Origin: Bacteroidota bacterium
GTDB lineage: Bacteria > Bacteroidota > Bacteroidia > Bacteroidales > VadinHA17
Direction of reading: 5' to 3'
NCBI GenBank assembly: GCA_029564935.1
Contig: JAKQPD010000197.1
Span: 1 to 56,838 of the forward strand
Length of the DNA stretch: 56,838 nucleotides
The notes beneath the pieces are model-generated. The model made no database searches, was not told the DNA's origin, and was given only the letters and a program-made list of their open reading frames with translations. Shown here piece by piece: positions 25,980-36,118 of this stretch. The position numbers and the translations under genes were made by a program. Within the stretch, counting starts at the first letter, position 1, and every line of letters begins with the position of its first letter.

Positions 25980-27041
25980 TCATATTTGTCCCGCCACCAG
26001 ATCGCCGACTTCGGTTGTTGAGTAACCCATTCTTCCGGCGCCCATATCCTTAAGCTTATTTGCAGTAACATACATTATCGCATTTTCTATTGCTTTTGCG
26101 GCTTTATCTTCGCCCAGATGCTCAAGCATCATTCCCCCGCAGGCAATAGCTGCAAGCGGATTGATGATATTCTGCCCCGTGTATTTGGGAGCCGAACCGC
26201 CGATAGGTTCGAACATCGAAACGCCGCCGGGATTAATATTTCCTCCGGCAGCGATCCCCATACCGCCCTGGGTAATGGCTCCAAGATCTGTAATTATATC
26301 TCCGAACATATTACTTGTTACTATAACATCGAACCATTCCGGATTTTTTATCATCCACATACATGTAGCATCCACATGATAATATTCGCGTTTTATTTCA
26401 GGATAGCTTTCTTTCCCTATCTCATGAAATGCTCTTTCCCACAGGTCAAAAACATAAGTGAGGACATTTGTTTTCCCGCAGAGGGCAAGAGTATTTTTTT
26501 TATTCCTCTTCCGGGTATATTCAAAAGCATAACGCAGACATCTTTCAACCTGCATTCGTGAATAGACCATGTTCTGTACTGCTACCTCGTGAGGAGTTCC
26601 CTTCATAGTAACACCACCCATTCCTGTATAAACATCTCCTGTATTTTCCCTTACAACAACATAATCGATGTGTTCCGGTCCCTTGTCCTTAAGGGGAGTC
26701 GGAACACCGGGGTAGAGCTTCACGGGCCGGAGATTAATATATTGATCGAGCTCAAACCGCAATGTAAGAAGTATTCCCTTTTCGAGGATACCGGGTTTTA
26801 CATCGGGATGGCCGATTGCACCAAGAAAAATTGAGTCGAACTTCTTAAGCTGTCCGGGAGCTGATGCGGGAAGTACCTCTCCTGTACGAAGATATCGTTC
26901 ACCTCCAAAATCGAACTCTTCAAAATTGATTTTGAATCCGAATTTCGAGGCTGCTGTAACGAGTACTTTTCTTCCTTCCCTGACCACCTCCGGTCCTGTC
27001 CCGTCACCGGGAATGACTGCGATGTTGTATGATTTTCCCAT
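25980..27041 (-). CDS. leuB: 3-isopropylmalate dehydrogenase
   Basis: The 353-residue isocitrate/isopropylmalate dehydrogenase-family protein has the N-terminal IAVIPGDGTGPEV, substrate Arg motifs (LTLRFELDQYINLRP, VVRENTGDVY), the metal-binding DVIVTSNMFGDIITDLGA and the NAD-binding GSAPKYTGQNIINP. The GPEVVREG opening and length resemble the subgroup annotated 3-isopropylmalate/tartrate dehydrogenase. Operon context (leuA, leuC, leuD) supports leucine synthesis. A repeat array of 170 bp separates it from the preceding LeuA-like gene. Confidence 0.88.
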   Translation of the reverse strand: MGKSYNIAVIPGDGTGPEVVREGRKVLVTAASKFGFKINFEEFDFGGERYLRTGEVLPASAPGQLKKFDSIFLGAIGHPDVKPGILEKGILLTLRFELDQYINLRPVKLYPGVPTPLKDKGPEHIDYVVVRENTGDVYTGMGGVTMKGTPHEVAVQNMVYSRMQVERCLRYAFEYTRKRNKKNTLALCGKTNVLTYVFDLWERAFHEIGKESYPEIKREYYHVDATCMWMIKNPEWFDVIVTSNMFGDIITDLGAITQGGMGIAAGGNINPGGVSMFEPIGGSAPKYTGQNIINPLAAIACGGMMLEHLGEDKAAKAIENAIMYVTANKLKDMGAGRMGYSTTEVGDLVAGQI

Positions 27042-27074
27042 TAAAGTTTATATAAATAGTTTTTTAAAATTCTA

Positions 27075-27246
27075 TTTAACCGCAAAGAGCGCAAAGGTTT
27101 ACGCAAAGAGCGCAAAGCTTATACAAAGAGCACAAAGGTTTACAAAAAGAGCACAAAGGTTTACACAAAGAACACAAAGGTTATACAAAGGGCACAAAGG
27201 TTTACACAAAGAACGCAAAGGTTATACAAAGAGCGCAAAGGTTATT
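27075..27246. repeat. Array of about eight 20-21 nt CAAAG-rich units between leuB and the CimA-like gene
   Basis: Starts with TTTAACCGCAAAG, like the inverted-repeat family elsewhere, then runs as tandem units of the form TTTACACAAAGAGCGCAAAGG with base changes. All are in one orientation, with no closing CTTTGCGGTTAAA arm. Units abut with no spacers, so it is not a CRISPR array. It reaches the stop codon of the CimA-like gene. Confidence 0.85.
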
Positions 27247-28795
27247 ATGTTTCAGGGGTTAACGTTTTATGTTCTGCACTGTTAAGACCTTCAATGAGGT
27301 TCAGCATTTTCTCGGTGGCTTTAATTGCCGATTCGGTCTGGTCGGCATCAAGGCCCTTTGTATTGAACTCCTTGTTATGATATTTCCATGAAATAATAGT
27401 TTCAACAAGAGCATCTGTCTTTCCTCCCGGAGGGATTGATACCTGGTAGTCAGTAAGAGTGGGCAACTCTTTTCCGATACTTTCATAAATAATTCTCACA
27501 GCCTTCATGAAAGCATCATACTGGCCGTCGCCGGAGCTGGTTCCTTCATGTATCTGACCGTCAATCTCTATCTTTACACTTGCAAAGGGTCTCAGTCCAT
27601 AACTCAGTGACAACGCATAATTATTTATGAATATCTTATAGGTGATCTGTTCATTTCCAAGGACATCGGCAATAATGAACGGAAGATCTTCAGTAGTAAC
27701 AGTCTCTTTTTTATCTCCCAGTTCAATAACCCTCATTGTTACTTTTTCAAGGGACTCGGGGCTCAGCGATAATCCATATTCTTCGAGGTTCTTTTTAATT
27801 GTTGCTTTTCCGGATTGTTTACCGAGGGCATATTTACGTTTTCTCCCGAAACGTTCGGGTAAGAGGTTGTTGTAGTAAAGATTATCCTTGCTGTCGCCAT
27901 CGGCATGAACACCCGAGGTCTGGGTAAAAACGTTTTCACCTACAACCGGTTTATTGACCGGGATCCTTATACCGCTGAACGTCTCTACAAGACGGCTTGC
28001 TTTGGTGATCTCAAATTCGTTTATTGCAGTTTCTGCTTTAAGCTGATCATGCAATACACCTATCACACTTGAAAGAGGTGCATTTCCTGCCCTCTCACCC
28101 AGTCCGTTAACTGTTGTATGGACACCCCTTATACCTGCTTTTACGGCCGAAAAAATGTTCGCAACAGCGAGATCATAATCATTATGCGGATGGAAATCGA
28201 AGTGGATCGACGGATACCTGTCAACAACTTTTTTGCAGAATAAAAAGGTCTGCTCAGGATTCAATATTCCCAGGGTATCGGGAAGCATGATCCTTTTAAC
28301 GGGCTCGTCCTTAAATGAATCGATCATGAAGAAAACATAGTCTTCCGAGTGGATCATCCCGTTGGACCAATCCTCGAGATAAATATTCACATCCATACCG
28401 GAATCCCCCGCTTTATTGATTATTTCTTTAATGTCCCTGGCATGGGTTTCAGGGTCTTTTCTTAATTGTTTTTCGAGATGACGGAGCGATCCCTTGCAAA
28501 GCAGATTGATTACTTTTCCCCCTGCATCCCTAATCCAGTTCAGGGAAATATCCCCGTCGATAAATCCGAGAACCTCCACTTTATTGTGGAAGTCATTTTC
28601 AATTGCCCAGCCGGTTATTTTTTTCAGTGCCTCAAATTCGCCTTTTGAAACCCGTGCCGAAGCAACCTCTATACGGTCGACTTTCAGCTCCTTTAGCAAG
28701 AGCCGTGCGATATGCAGTTTTTCGACCGGTGAATATGACACACCCTGGGTTTGTTCACCATCCCTCAGGGTTGTATCCATTATTTCAATTCTCAT
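27245..28795 (-). CDS. Second 2-isopropylmalate synthase-family protein, possible (R)-citramalate synthase
   Basis: The 516-residue product has the HMGL-like TIM barrel with [24 protein letters not shown] and [13 protein letters not shown], and a C-terminal LeuA-type regulatory domain (about 395-500). It is clearly diverged from the LeuA at 31005 ([20 protein letters not shown] versus [20 protein letters not shown]). Citramalate synthases use pyruvate instead of ketoisovalerate and feed isoleucine synthesis; LeuC, LeuD and LeuB then process the product. Substrate choice cannot be decided here. It overlaps leuD by 4 bp. Confidence 0.8.
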   Translation of the reverse strand: MRIEIMDTTLRDGEQTQGVSYSPVEKLHIARLLLKELKVDRIEVASARVSKGEFEALKKITGWAIENDFHNKVEVLGFIDGDISLNWIRDAGGKVINLLCKGSLRHLEKQLRKDPETHARDIKEIINKAGDSGMDVNIYLEDWSNGMIHSEDYVFFMIDSFKDEPVKRIMLPDTLGILNPEQTFLFCKKVVDRYPSIHFDFHPHNDYDLAVANIFSAVKAGIRGVHTTVNGLGERAGNAPLSSVIGVLHDQLKAETAINEFEITKASRLVETFSGIRIPVNKPVVGENVFTQTSGVHADGDSKDNLYYNNLLPERFGRKRKYALGKQSGKATIKKNLEEYGLSLSPESLEKVTMRVIELGDKKETVTTEDLPFIIADVLGNEQITYKIFINNYALSLSYGLRPFASVKIEIDGQIHEGTSSGDGQYDAFMKAVRIIYESIGKELPTLTDYQVSIPPGGKTDALVETIISWKYHNKEFNTKGLDADQTESAIKATEKMLNLIEGLNSAEHKTLTPET

Positions 28796-29391
28796 TTCCC
28801 GAGAGTTTTTCTGAATTCATATGCTTTGATCATATCTGTTATATTTAACAGATAATCAATATCGTCAAGTCCCTTCATCAGACACTCTTTTTTATATTGA
28901 TTTATCTCAAAGCCGGTCGATTCACCCGACGATACTGTTAACAGTTGTTGTTTAAGATCAATTATCACTTTTGTTTCCGGATCCTTTTGTATCTGATCAA
29001 GAAGGTTTTTCAGGAATTCATCGCTGACCACCACGGGGAGCAGTCCGTTATTCAGGCTGTTGTTTTTAAAGATATCGGCAAAGAAGCTTGAAACAACAGC
29101 TTTGAAGCCGTAGTCGGTAATAGCCCATACAGCGTGTTCGCGGCTTGATCCGCAACCGAAATTCTTACCGGCAACAAGGATCCTGCCTTTATATTTTTCG
29201 TCGTTCAGAACAAAACCACCTGATTTGTTCCCCGATTTGTCAAATCTCCAGTCGCGGAAAAGATATTCCCCGAATCCTTCCCTCGTCGTAAGGCTGAGGA
29301 ATCGTGCAGGGATTATCTGATCTGTATCAACATTTTCGAGCGGCAGAGGTATGCAGGTCGATTCGAGTATATCAAATTTTTCTTTAGCCAT
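28792..29391 (-). CDS. leuD: 3-isopropylmalate dehydratase, small subunit
   Basis: The 199-residue product has the swivel-domain motifs [26 protein letters not shown] and NNGLLPV. It completes the LeuCD isomerase. Start is 22 bp after leuC; its stop overlaps the start of the LeuA-like gene. Confidence 0.95.
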   Translation of the reverse strand: MAKEKFDILESTCIPLPLENVDTDQIIPARFLSLTTREGFGEYLFRDWRFDKSGNKSGGFVLNDEKYKGRILVAGKNFGCGSSREHAVWAITDYGFKAVVSSFFADIFKNNSLNNGLLPVVVSDEFLKNLLDQIQKDPETKVIIDLKQQLLTVSSGESTGFEINQYKKECLMKGLDDIDYLLNITDMIKAYEFRKTLGK

Positions 29392-29412
29392 TTTAATCCT
29401 TTTTCGGAATTA

Positions 29413-30819
29413 TTAATCTTGTAACATATCGCGTGGATCGGTGATCCTGCCTGTTATTGCCGCAGCAGCTGCTGTAAGCGGACTTGCCAGCAGGGTTCTT
29501 GAGCCAGGCCCCTGTCTTCCTTCAAAATTTCTGTTAGATGTCGATACGGCGTATTTACCTGCAGGTATTTTATCTTCATTCATGGCAAGACAGGAGGAGC
29601 ACCCCGGCTGTCTCAGTTCAAATCCTGCCTCTTTCAGTATTTTATCAAGTCCTTCATTGATAGCCTGTTGTTCAACTTTCTTCGAACCAGGAACTATCAA
29701 TGCAGTGATTTCCCGTGCCTTTTTCCTCCCTTTTACAAAATGTGTGAAAGCTCTTATGTCTTCAATCCTTCCGTTTGTGCAGCTTCCCAGGAACACATAA
29801 TCGACAGGATGGCCGGCAAGTTTCATCCCGGGCGTAAATCCCATATAATCAAGTGATTTTAGGAATGATGCTGATGCTTCGCTGGCGATGCTGTCAATTG
29901 AAGGGATCGTATCATCGATCGCCATCCCCATTCCCGGATTAGTACCATAGGTGATCATAGGCTTTATCCTGGCTGCATCAAAGTCAAGCTCACGGTCAAA
30001 ATGAGCACCCGGATCTGTCCTGAAACCGTGCCATTTCTTTAACAGCGAATAGAAATCCGGACGGTTGCTGATTGAAGGTATTTTCGTCAGATATTCATAA
30101 GTGGTATCGTCGGGAGCTATAAGTCCTCCTCTTGCACCCATTTCTATACTCATGTTGCATATGGTCATCCTTCCCTCCATGCTGAGGCTTTCAATGGCTG
30201 AACCGGCATATTCCACAAAGTAACCTGTAGCTCCTCCGCCTGATATCTTCGAGATAATATAGAGAATAATATCTTTGGCAGTAACTCCTTTCTGAAGAGT
30301 ACCGTTAACACTGATCCTCATTTTCTTTGGTTTGGGTTGAAGGATGCACTGGGTTGCAAGTACCATTTCGACCTCGCTTGTCCCAATTCCGAATGCCACA
30401 GCCCCGAAGGCTCCATGGGTTGAGGTATGACTGTCGCCACATACTATGGTCATTCCGGGCTGGGTATAGCCAAGTTCGGGACCTATTACATGCACTATCC
30501 CGTTTTTGGGATGGTTCAGTCCGAATACCTCTATCCCGAATTCCCTGCAGTTTTCGGCCAGCTTTTCCACCTGGGTACGTGATAACTCTTCCTTTATCGG
30601 AAGATTCTGGTCCTTCGTCGGGATATTATGATCGGCTGTTGCCAGTGTCATAGCCGGACGGAACACCGGGATGCCCCTGGCTCTCAGTCCGTCAAATGCC
30701 TGGGGGCTCGTCACTTCATGGATGAAATGCTGATCGATATAAAGGACATCCGGTCCCCCTTCGATCGACTTAACTACGTGGCTGTCCCAGATCTTGTCAA
30801 AAAGTGTTTGCGGAATCAT
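29413..30819 (-). CDS. leuC: 3-isopropylmalate dehydratase, large subunit
   Basis: The 468-residue aconitase-family protein has the 4Fe-4S ligand motifs GSCTNGR and CSSCLAMN and the [14 protein letters not shown] active-site segment. It isomerises 2- to 3-isopropylmalate, and probably citramalate-derived intermediates as well, with LeuD. It is preceded by a 185-bp gap filled with a C-rich repeat element. Confidence 0.96.
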   Translation of the reverse strand: MIPQTLFDKIWDSHVVKSIEGGPDVLYIDQHFIHEVTSPQAFDGLRARGIPVFRPAMTLATADHNIPTKDQNLPIKEELSRTQVEKLAENCREFGIEVFGLNHPKNGIVHVIGPELGYTQPGMTIVCGDSHTSTHGAFGAVAFGIGTSEVEMVLATQCILQPKPKKMRISVNGTLQKGVTAKDIILYIISKISGGGATGYFVEYAGSAIESLSMEGRMTICNMSIEMGARGGLIAPDDTTYEYLTKIPSISNRPDFYSLLKKWHGFRTDPGAHFDRELDFDAARIKPMITYGTNPGMGMAIDDTIPSIDSIASEASASFLKSLDYMGFTPGMKLAGHPVDYVFLGSCTNGRIEDIRAFTHFVKGRKKAREITALIVPGSKKVEQQAINEGLDKILKEAGFELRQPGCSSCLAMNEDKIPAGKYAVSTSNRNFEGRQGPGSRTLLASPLTAAAAAITGRITDPRDMLQD

Positions 30820-30869
30820 TAATAAATGATTTATATTTATGTAACTAATTTAGCCTTATCCTTTTATCC

Positions 30870-31004
30870 ACCAACCCCCCTGATCAGCTATTTTACCCCC
30901 CCCAACCCCACTGAAGGTTTTTTTATCCTTTTTACCCCCCAACCCCCCTAAAGGGGGGCAGAGATCGGGATGGGATTTTACCCCCCCCTCAGGGGGCAGG
31001 GGGG
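30870..31004. repeat. C-run/G-run hairpin element, copy 1 (leuA-leuC gap)
   Basis: Alternating runs of 5-8 C and 5-6 G (such as CCCCCCTAAAGGGGGG) form stacked hairpins. About 75 bp (30933-31004) matches 33652-33725 closely, sharing ACCCCCCTAAAGGGGGGCA, AGATCGG, GGGATTTT and CCCCTCAGGGGG. CCCCCTGATCA is also shared on the left side. It sits directly next to the leuA stop codon. Confidence 0.85.
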
Positions 31005-32498
31005 TTATTTTATTTTTGAAATTGCATCGATAAATGCTTCCACTGAGGCAGTTACGATATCGGTACTGGTCCCGAATCCATAGTATATTTTCCCTTCATG
31101 ATCCAGTTGAACATGCACCTTGCCCATGTCGTCGCTTCCTCTTGTAATTGCCTGGATAAGGAATTCTTCAAGGTGAACTGTTTTGCTGATCAGCTGTTTC
31201 ACAGCAGAAAAGGCAGCGTCAACAGGACCGTTACCGGTAGAGGTTGCTACATGGACCTCCCCGTTTATATTAAGGCCTATTGTTGCAACCGGGATTGCCG
31301 ACTTTCCACATGTGACCTGCAGCTTTTCGAGCCTGATAGATTTTTCTCCCTGGAAGACCTCACCTGTAAGTATTCTGATATCTTCATCATTTATCTCCTT
31401 CTTCTTATCAGCAAGGATCAGGAAACGATGATAGATTTCATCAAGTTCTTCTTTCCCGTAGTTGAAACCGAGCAATTCAAGCCGGTGATTAAGAGCTGCT
31501 CTGCCACTTCTTGCTGTTAGTATAATTGAAGATTCCCGTACGCCTACAGAGACCGGATCGATGATCTCGTAATTCTCCCGTTTCTTAAGTACACCGTCCT
31601 GGTGGATGCCCGATGAATGTGCAAAGGCATTTCTTCCCACAATAGCTTTGTTTGCCTGGACAGGCATGCTCATCAGATTCGATACAAGGCGGCTTGTGCT
31701 GAAGATCAGAGGAGTATTGATGCCGGTCGTAAGGTCGAGGTCGTGATGGCTCTTAATGATCATTGCCACTTCCTCAAGGGAGGTATTTCCGGCTCTTTCG
31801 CCTATGCCGTTCATTGTAACCTCTACCTGTCTGGCCCCGTTCATCACACCCATTATTGTGTTGGCGGTTGCCATTCCCAGATCATTATGGCAATGTGTTG
31901 AGATTATTGCTTTATCAATATTCCTGACATTTTCCTTAAGATACCTGATCTTGCTTCCATATTCGGGTGGCAGGCAATAACCTGTTGTATCGGGGATATT
32001 CACAACTGTAGCTCCGGCTTCGATTACGGCTTCTATTACCTTTGCCAGGAATTCATTCTCACTCCGTCCTGCATCTTCGGCATAGAATTCGACATCCTCA
32101 ACGAATTTCTTTGCATATTTCACCGCATCAACGGCTCTTCTGAGGATCTCATCAGGAGTTGTTTTTATTTTATACTGAATATGGTAATCGGATACTCCTA
32201 TACCTGTATGGATCCTTTTCTTTTTTGCAAACTGAAGGGCATCAGCAGCCACCTCGATATCCTTTTTCACAGCGCGTGTAAGGGCGCAGATGACCGGATT
32301 TGTTATTGCCCTCGATATCTCAACCACTGAGTTGAAGTCACCCGGGCTGGAGATAGGGAAGCCGGCTTCGATGACATCAACGCCGAGTTCTTCGAGTGCT
32401 TTGGCCACCTGGATCTTTTCAATTGTATTCAGCTGGCATCCCGGCACCTGTTCACCATCCCTGAGGGTGGTATCGAAAATAATCACTTTTTCGCTCAT
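31005..32498 (-). CDS. leuA: 2-isopropylmalate synthase
   Basis: The 497-residue product has [18 protein letters not shown], the metal-binding HCHNDLGMA motif, [14 protein letters not shown] and a C-terminal allosteric domain (about 370-497; [19 protein letters not shown]) that binds leucine. It condenses acetyl-CoA with 2-ketoisovalerate at the start of the leucine branch. It follows ilvC by 20 bp. Confidence 0.95.
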   Translation of the reverse strand: MSEKVIIFDTTLRDGEQVPGCQLNTIEKIQVAKALEELGVDVIEAGFPISSPGDFNSVVEISRAITNPVICALTRAVKKDIEVAADALQFAKKKRIHTGIGVSDYHIQYKIKTTPDEILRRAVDAVKYAKKFVEDVEFYAEDAGRSENEFLAKVIEAVIEAGATVVNIPDTTGYCLPPEYGSKIRYLKENVRNIDKAIISTHCHNDLGMATANTIMGVMNGARQVEVTMNGIGERAGNTSLEEVAMIIKSHHDLDLTTGINTPLIFSTSRLVSNLMSMPVQANKAIVGRNAFAHSSGIHQDGVLKKRENYEIIDPVSVGVRESSIILTARSGRAALNHRLELLGFNYGKEELDEIYHRFLILADKKKEINDEDIRILTGEVFQGEKSIRLEKLQVTCGKSAIPVATIGLNINGEVHVATSTGNGPVDAAFSAVKQLISKTVHLEEFLIQAITRGSDDMGKVHVQLDHEGKIYYGFGTSTDIVTASVEAFIDAISKIK

Positions 32499-32518
32499 AT
32501 TTCAAGTGGTTTTATTGT

Positions 32519-33568
32519 TTATTTTTTCCCTGGTCTGAGCTTTCTTACAGCTGCACCGGCTCTCCATAATTCGGAGTTTCCGAGTTCACTGAGTTCAGCA
32601 TTGAGGACCTCTTTATAATTCGGTGCTCCTGTCGACTTAAGGACTCTTGCACACTCTTCGCCCGATCTGACCTTCTCATAAAGTTCAGTGAAAACCGGAA
32701 GGGTGGCATCCCTGAATCTGGGTCTCCAGTCAAGCGCTCCCCTTTGTGCTGTTGCACTACAATTTGAATACATCCAGTCCATACCATTCTCATCAACAAG
32801 GCGGATAAGGCTCTGGGTAAGCTCCTCCACAGTTTCGTTGAAAGCTTCGGAAGGTGTATGTCCGTTCTCGCGGAGAACCTGGTACTGGGCGTCCATTATT
32901 CCGGCCAGGGCCCCCATAAGCACACCACGTTCACCGGTAAGATCACTGAAAACCTCTTTTTCAAAAGTTGTCGGGAAGAGATACCCTGAACCTATGGCAA
33001 TGCCCAGTGCGAGGGTCCTCTCTTCAGCCCTGCCGGTGAAATCCTGGAATACAGAATAGCTCGAATTTATACCGGTACCGGCAAGGAAATTCCGGCGGAC
33101 ACTTGTTCCGGATCCTTTCGGGGCAACCAGGATCACATCAACATCAGCGGGAGGTATCACTCCAGTCTGTTCCTTATATGTAATTGAAAATCCATGAGAG
33201 AAATATAGTGCGTCTCCCTTTTTCAGGCATTGCCTGACCTTTGGCCATAAGATTCGCTGTGCTGCATCCGATACAAGGTACTGGATAATAGTTCCTTTTG
33301 ACGCAGCTTCTTCAACGGAAAAAAGTGTTTTCCCTGGTACAAATCCATCCCTGACCGCTTTGTCCCAGTCAGCTTTGAACTCGGGTGCCTGACCAATGAT
33401 GACATTGATCCCATTGTCTTTCATATTAAGCGCCTGTGCAGGTCCCTGAACACCATAACCTATAACTGCAATGGTTTCATTTTTCAGAACTTCACGGGCT
33501 TTTGCAAGTGTAAACTCTTCTCTTGTAACAACATTTTCAAGTACTCCTCCAAAATCGATTTTTGCCAT
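32519..33568 (-). CDS. ilvC: Ketol-acid reductoisomerase
   Basis: The 349-residue product has the NAD(P)-binding AVIGYGVQGPAQALNMKDNG, FSHGFSI, VILVAPKGSGTSVR and the C-terminal knotted domain with SDLTGERGVLMGALAG and NCSATAQRGALDW. It converts acetolactate and acetohydroxybutyrate to the dihydroxy acids. It is separated from ilvN by a C-rich repeat gap of 176 bp. Confidence 0.95.
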   Translation of the reverse strand: MAKIDFGGVLENVVTREEFTLAKAREVLKNETIAVIGYGVQGPAQALNMKDNGINVIIGQAPEFKADWDKAVRDGFVPGKTLFSVEEAASKGTIIQYLVSDAAQRILWPKVRQCLKKGDALYFSHGFSITYKEQTGVIPPADVDVILVAPKGSGTSVRRNFLAGTGINSSYSVFQDFTGRAEERTLALGIAIGSGYLFPTTFEKEVFSDLTGERGVLMGALAGIMDAQYQVLRENGHTPSEAFNETVEELTQSLIRLVDENGMDWMYSNCSATAQRGALDWRPRFRDATLPVFTELYEKVRSGEECARVLKSTGAPNYKEVLNAELSELGNSELWRAGAAVRKLRPGKK

Positions 33569-33626
33569 GGTTTTAATATTAGTTAATTATTTTATTCAGT
33601 TAAAATCTTTTCTTTTCCTATTTTAC

Positions 33627-33725
33627 TCCCCACCCCCCTGATCAATCCTTTTACCCCCCCACCCCCCTAAAGGGGGGCATAGATCGGAGGGGGATTTTTA
33701 CCCCCCCTCAGGGGGGAAGGGGGGT
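33627..33725. repeat. C-run/G-run hairpin element, copy 2 (ilvN-ilvC gap)
   Basis: A homologue of 30870-31004, with the same order of C-runs and G-runs and the same short connectors (CCCCCTGATCA, TAAA, CATAGATCGG, GATTTTTA, CTCAGGGGGG). It lies just after the 3' end of ilvN on the minus strand. Two copies inside one operon suggest spread of a small repeat element. Confidence 0.85.
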
Positions 33726-33744
33726 ATATTATCCCTGGAGAAAT

Positions 33745-34290
33745 CTATATTTCAGATATATCCCTGTTCGCTTCATCCAGCTCTTTCAGGTAGGCGTTGA
33801 GTTCCTTGACCTGTTTTGTAATAGCCACTCTTCCCGACCTGGCAAACTGAAGCACTCCATAGGGTTCAAGATGAACAAGGAGCTCGTTGATCTCCGGTTT
33901 ATGCCCGGTCTTCTCAATGACCATATATTCCGGTGATACAACAAGGATCCTTGCATTGTAGTTCTTTACGATCGTTTCAAGGATATTACCCGACAATATA
34001 CTGTTTGTCGATACTTTAAACAGTGCGATCTCCTGGTAAATTATCTGGTCGGATGAATGTGCGAACACTTTAAGAACATCAACCAGCTTTTCGATCTGAC
34101 GGGCTATCTTCCTGACCATGTCGGGAGTGGCTTTTACCACAAGGGTAAGGAGGTGAACGCCTTTTACTGCAGATTCGGAGGCAGTAATGCTTTCAATATT
34201 TATCTGCCTCCTGGTCAGAATTATAGTTATCTGATTGAGAATACCAATGTGGTTCTCGCTGAAGATTGATAATGTAAATTCCTGTTTCAT
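33745..34290 (-). CDS. ilvN: Acetolactate synthase, regulatory (small) subunit
   Basis: The 181-residue product has an N-terminal ACT domain (FTLSIFSENHIGILNQITIILTRRQINIESI) that binds branched-chain amino acids, and a C-terminal regulatory domain (ARILVVSPEYMVIEKTG). It sits 8 bp after ilvB and partners with it. Confidence 0.94.
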   Translation of the reverse strand: MKQEFTLSIFSENHIGILNQITIILTRRQINIESITASESAVKGVHLLTLVVKATPDMVRKIARQIEKLVDVLKVFAHSSDQIIYQEIALFKVSTNSILSGNILETIVKNYNARILVVSPEYMVIEKTGHKPEINELLVHLEPYGVLQFARSGRVAITKQVKELNAYLKELDEANRDISEI

Positions 34291-34298
34291 AATAAATT

Positions 34299-36044
34299 TT
34301 AACCTTTGTAGTTAAGTGTCACTTCCGAAACTGAGGCTCCCGGTTCTATCATCGGCAGCACATTTCCTTCCTTTTCGATTTCTATATCAAGAAGATATGG
34401 TCCTTCTGCAGCCAGCATTTCAGATAAAGCATCTTTGAGATCATTTCTTTCGGAAACTTTCTTTCCGGGGATGCCGTATCCTCCGGCGATGGTAATAAAA
34501 TCGGGATTTACCAGTTCAGTCGAAGCATATCTTCTTTTAAAGAACATTTCCTGCCATTGTCTTACCATTCCGAGATAACCATTGTTCAGTAAGATTATCT
34601 TAAGGGGTACCTTATAATGAAGTATTGTGCCCAGTTCCTGGATGGTCATCTGGAAACCTCCATCTCCAATAAACGCGATCACCTGTTTTCCGGGTTGTCC
34701 TATTTTGGCACCAACTCCTGCCGGAAGGCCGAAACCCATTGTACCCATGCCACCTGATGTGACAAGGGTGTTGGGCTGTGTGAATTTGTAGTATCTGGCT
34801 ACAGTCATCTGGTTCTGACCAACATCAGTAACTATTATTGCATCATCACCGGTCATTTCGGAAACAAGCTTTACAACTTCACCCATTCTTATTTTTCCTG
34901 ATTCAGGTTTCGTTTCCTCTTTAATAACACGATCATATTCAATCTTATCGCATATCCTGAATTCTCTTATCCAGCTTTCGTAACTGTTCTGTTTTACGAG
35001 AGGTATGAGATTCTGTAATGCTTCTTTTGCATCGCTGTGGATCTCGAGGTCGACCTGGACATTCTTGTTAATTTCGGCCTGATCAATTTCCAGATGGATA
35101 ATCCGTGCCTTTTTAGCATATTTTTTAAGATTACTTGTAACGCGGTCGTCGAAGCGCATTCCGATTGCAATCAGGAGGTCAGCTTCGTTCGTCAGAAGGT
35201 TTGGGGCATAATTACCATGCATCCCGAGATAACCTGCATAAAGACGGTGGCCACAGGGGAATGCTGATAGTCCGAGCAGTGTCAGTGCCACCGGTATACC
35301 GGTTTTTTCAGCAAACTGAAGAAGTTCATTTTCTGCTTTGGCCAGAAGTACTCCGTGTCCGGCAAGGATCATCGGTTTTTCAGCATGGTTTATCATTATT
35401 GCAGCCGACTCGATCGCTTTTATGTTCAGGGGAACATGCGGATTGTAACTCCTTAAGTAATTGCATTTTTTGTATTTGAACTGAAGCTTTTCCTGTTGTG
35501 CATCCTTGGTAATGTCAATTAGGACAGGTCCCGGCCGGCCAGTTGTGGCGATATAAAATGCTTTTGCCAACACTTCAGGTATATCCTGAGGTTTCTTGAT
35601 CTGCCAGTTCCATTTTGTGACAGGCATAGATACTCCCAGAATATCGGTCTCCTGGAAAGCATCAGTTCCGATAAGCCCTGATACCACCTGTGCGGTGATG
35701 AATATCATGGGAATTGAATCGAGGTATGCATTTGCTATACCCGTGATGAGATTTGTAGCTCCCGGTCCCGAAGTTGCAAAGCAGATCCCCGGTTTGCCTG
35801 TCACCATGGCGTAAGCCTGTGCAGCATGTGCTGCTCCCTGTTCATGCCTTGTAAGGATATGTCTTAGCTTGTCATTATAATCAAGGAGCCTGTCATAAAC
35901 AGGCATAATAGCTCCCCCCGGGTAGCCGAAGATCGTATCAACTCCTTCCTCCATAAGGCATCTGAGAATAGCTTCCGCTCCTGTTATCTGTTCAAAACCG
36001 TTAACCTTTGAAGTGGTTTCCTGTGCTTCCTTGTCAGTCATCAT
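34299..36044 (-). CDS. ilvB: Acetolactate synthase, catalytic (large) subunit
   Basis: The 581-residue thiamine-diphosphate enzyme has FGYPGGAIMPVYDRL, the catalytic Glu in HEQGAAHAAQAYA, SGPGATNLITG and the ThDP/Mg motif GDGGFQMTIQELGTILHYK followed by ILLNN. It forms acetolactate or acetohydroxybutyrate. Gap to ilvD (74 bp) has short CACTACTCA-type direct repeats only. Confidence 0.96.
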   Translation of the reverse strand: MMTDKEAQETTSKVNGFEQITGAEAILRCLMEEGVDTIFGYPGGAIMPVYDRLLDYNDKLRHILTRHEQGAAHAAQAYAMVTGKPGICFATSGPGATNLITGIANAYLDSIPMIFITAQVVSGLIGTDAFQETDILGVSMPVTKWNWQIKKPQDIPEVLAKAFYIATTGRPGPVLIDITKDAQQEKLQFKYKKCNYLRSYNPHVPLNIKAIESAAIMINHAEKPMILAGHGVLLAKAENELLQFAEKTGIPVALTLLGLSAFPCGHRLYAGYLGMHGNYAPNLLTNEADLLIAIGMRFDDRVTSNLKKYAKKARIIHLEIDQAEINKNVQVDLEIHSDAKEALQNLIPLVKQNSYESWIREFRICDKIEYDRVIKEETKPESGKIRMGEVVKLVSEMTGDDAIIVTDVGQNQMTVARYYKFTQPNTLVTSGGMGTMGFGLPAGVGAKIGQPGKQVIAFIGDGGFQMTIQELGTILHYKVPLKIILLNNGYLGMVRQWQEMFFKRRYASTELVNPDFITIAGGYGIPGKKVSERNDLKDALSEMLAAEGPYLLDIEIEKEGNVLPMIEPGASVSEVTLNYKG

Positions 36045-36118
36045 CGTTTTAACCTTTTATCTAATGCTTCTAATTTTAATCTCTCACTACTCACAACTCA
36101 CAACTCACTACTCACTAC

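Noticed and set aside
27075-27246. Possible CRISPR array
   Set aside because: Units abut without unique spacers and diverge gradually; no cas genes are present.
26926-27285. 119-residue plus-strand ORF with KGHKGLHKERKG-type repeats
   Set aside because: Its repeat character comes from the CAAAG array between leuB and the LeuA-like gene, and the rest is antisense to leuB.
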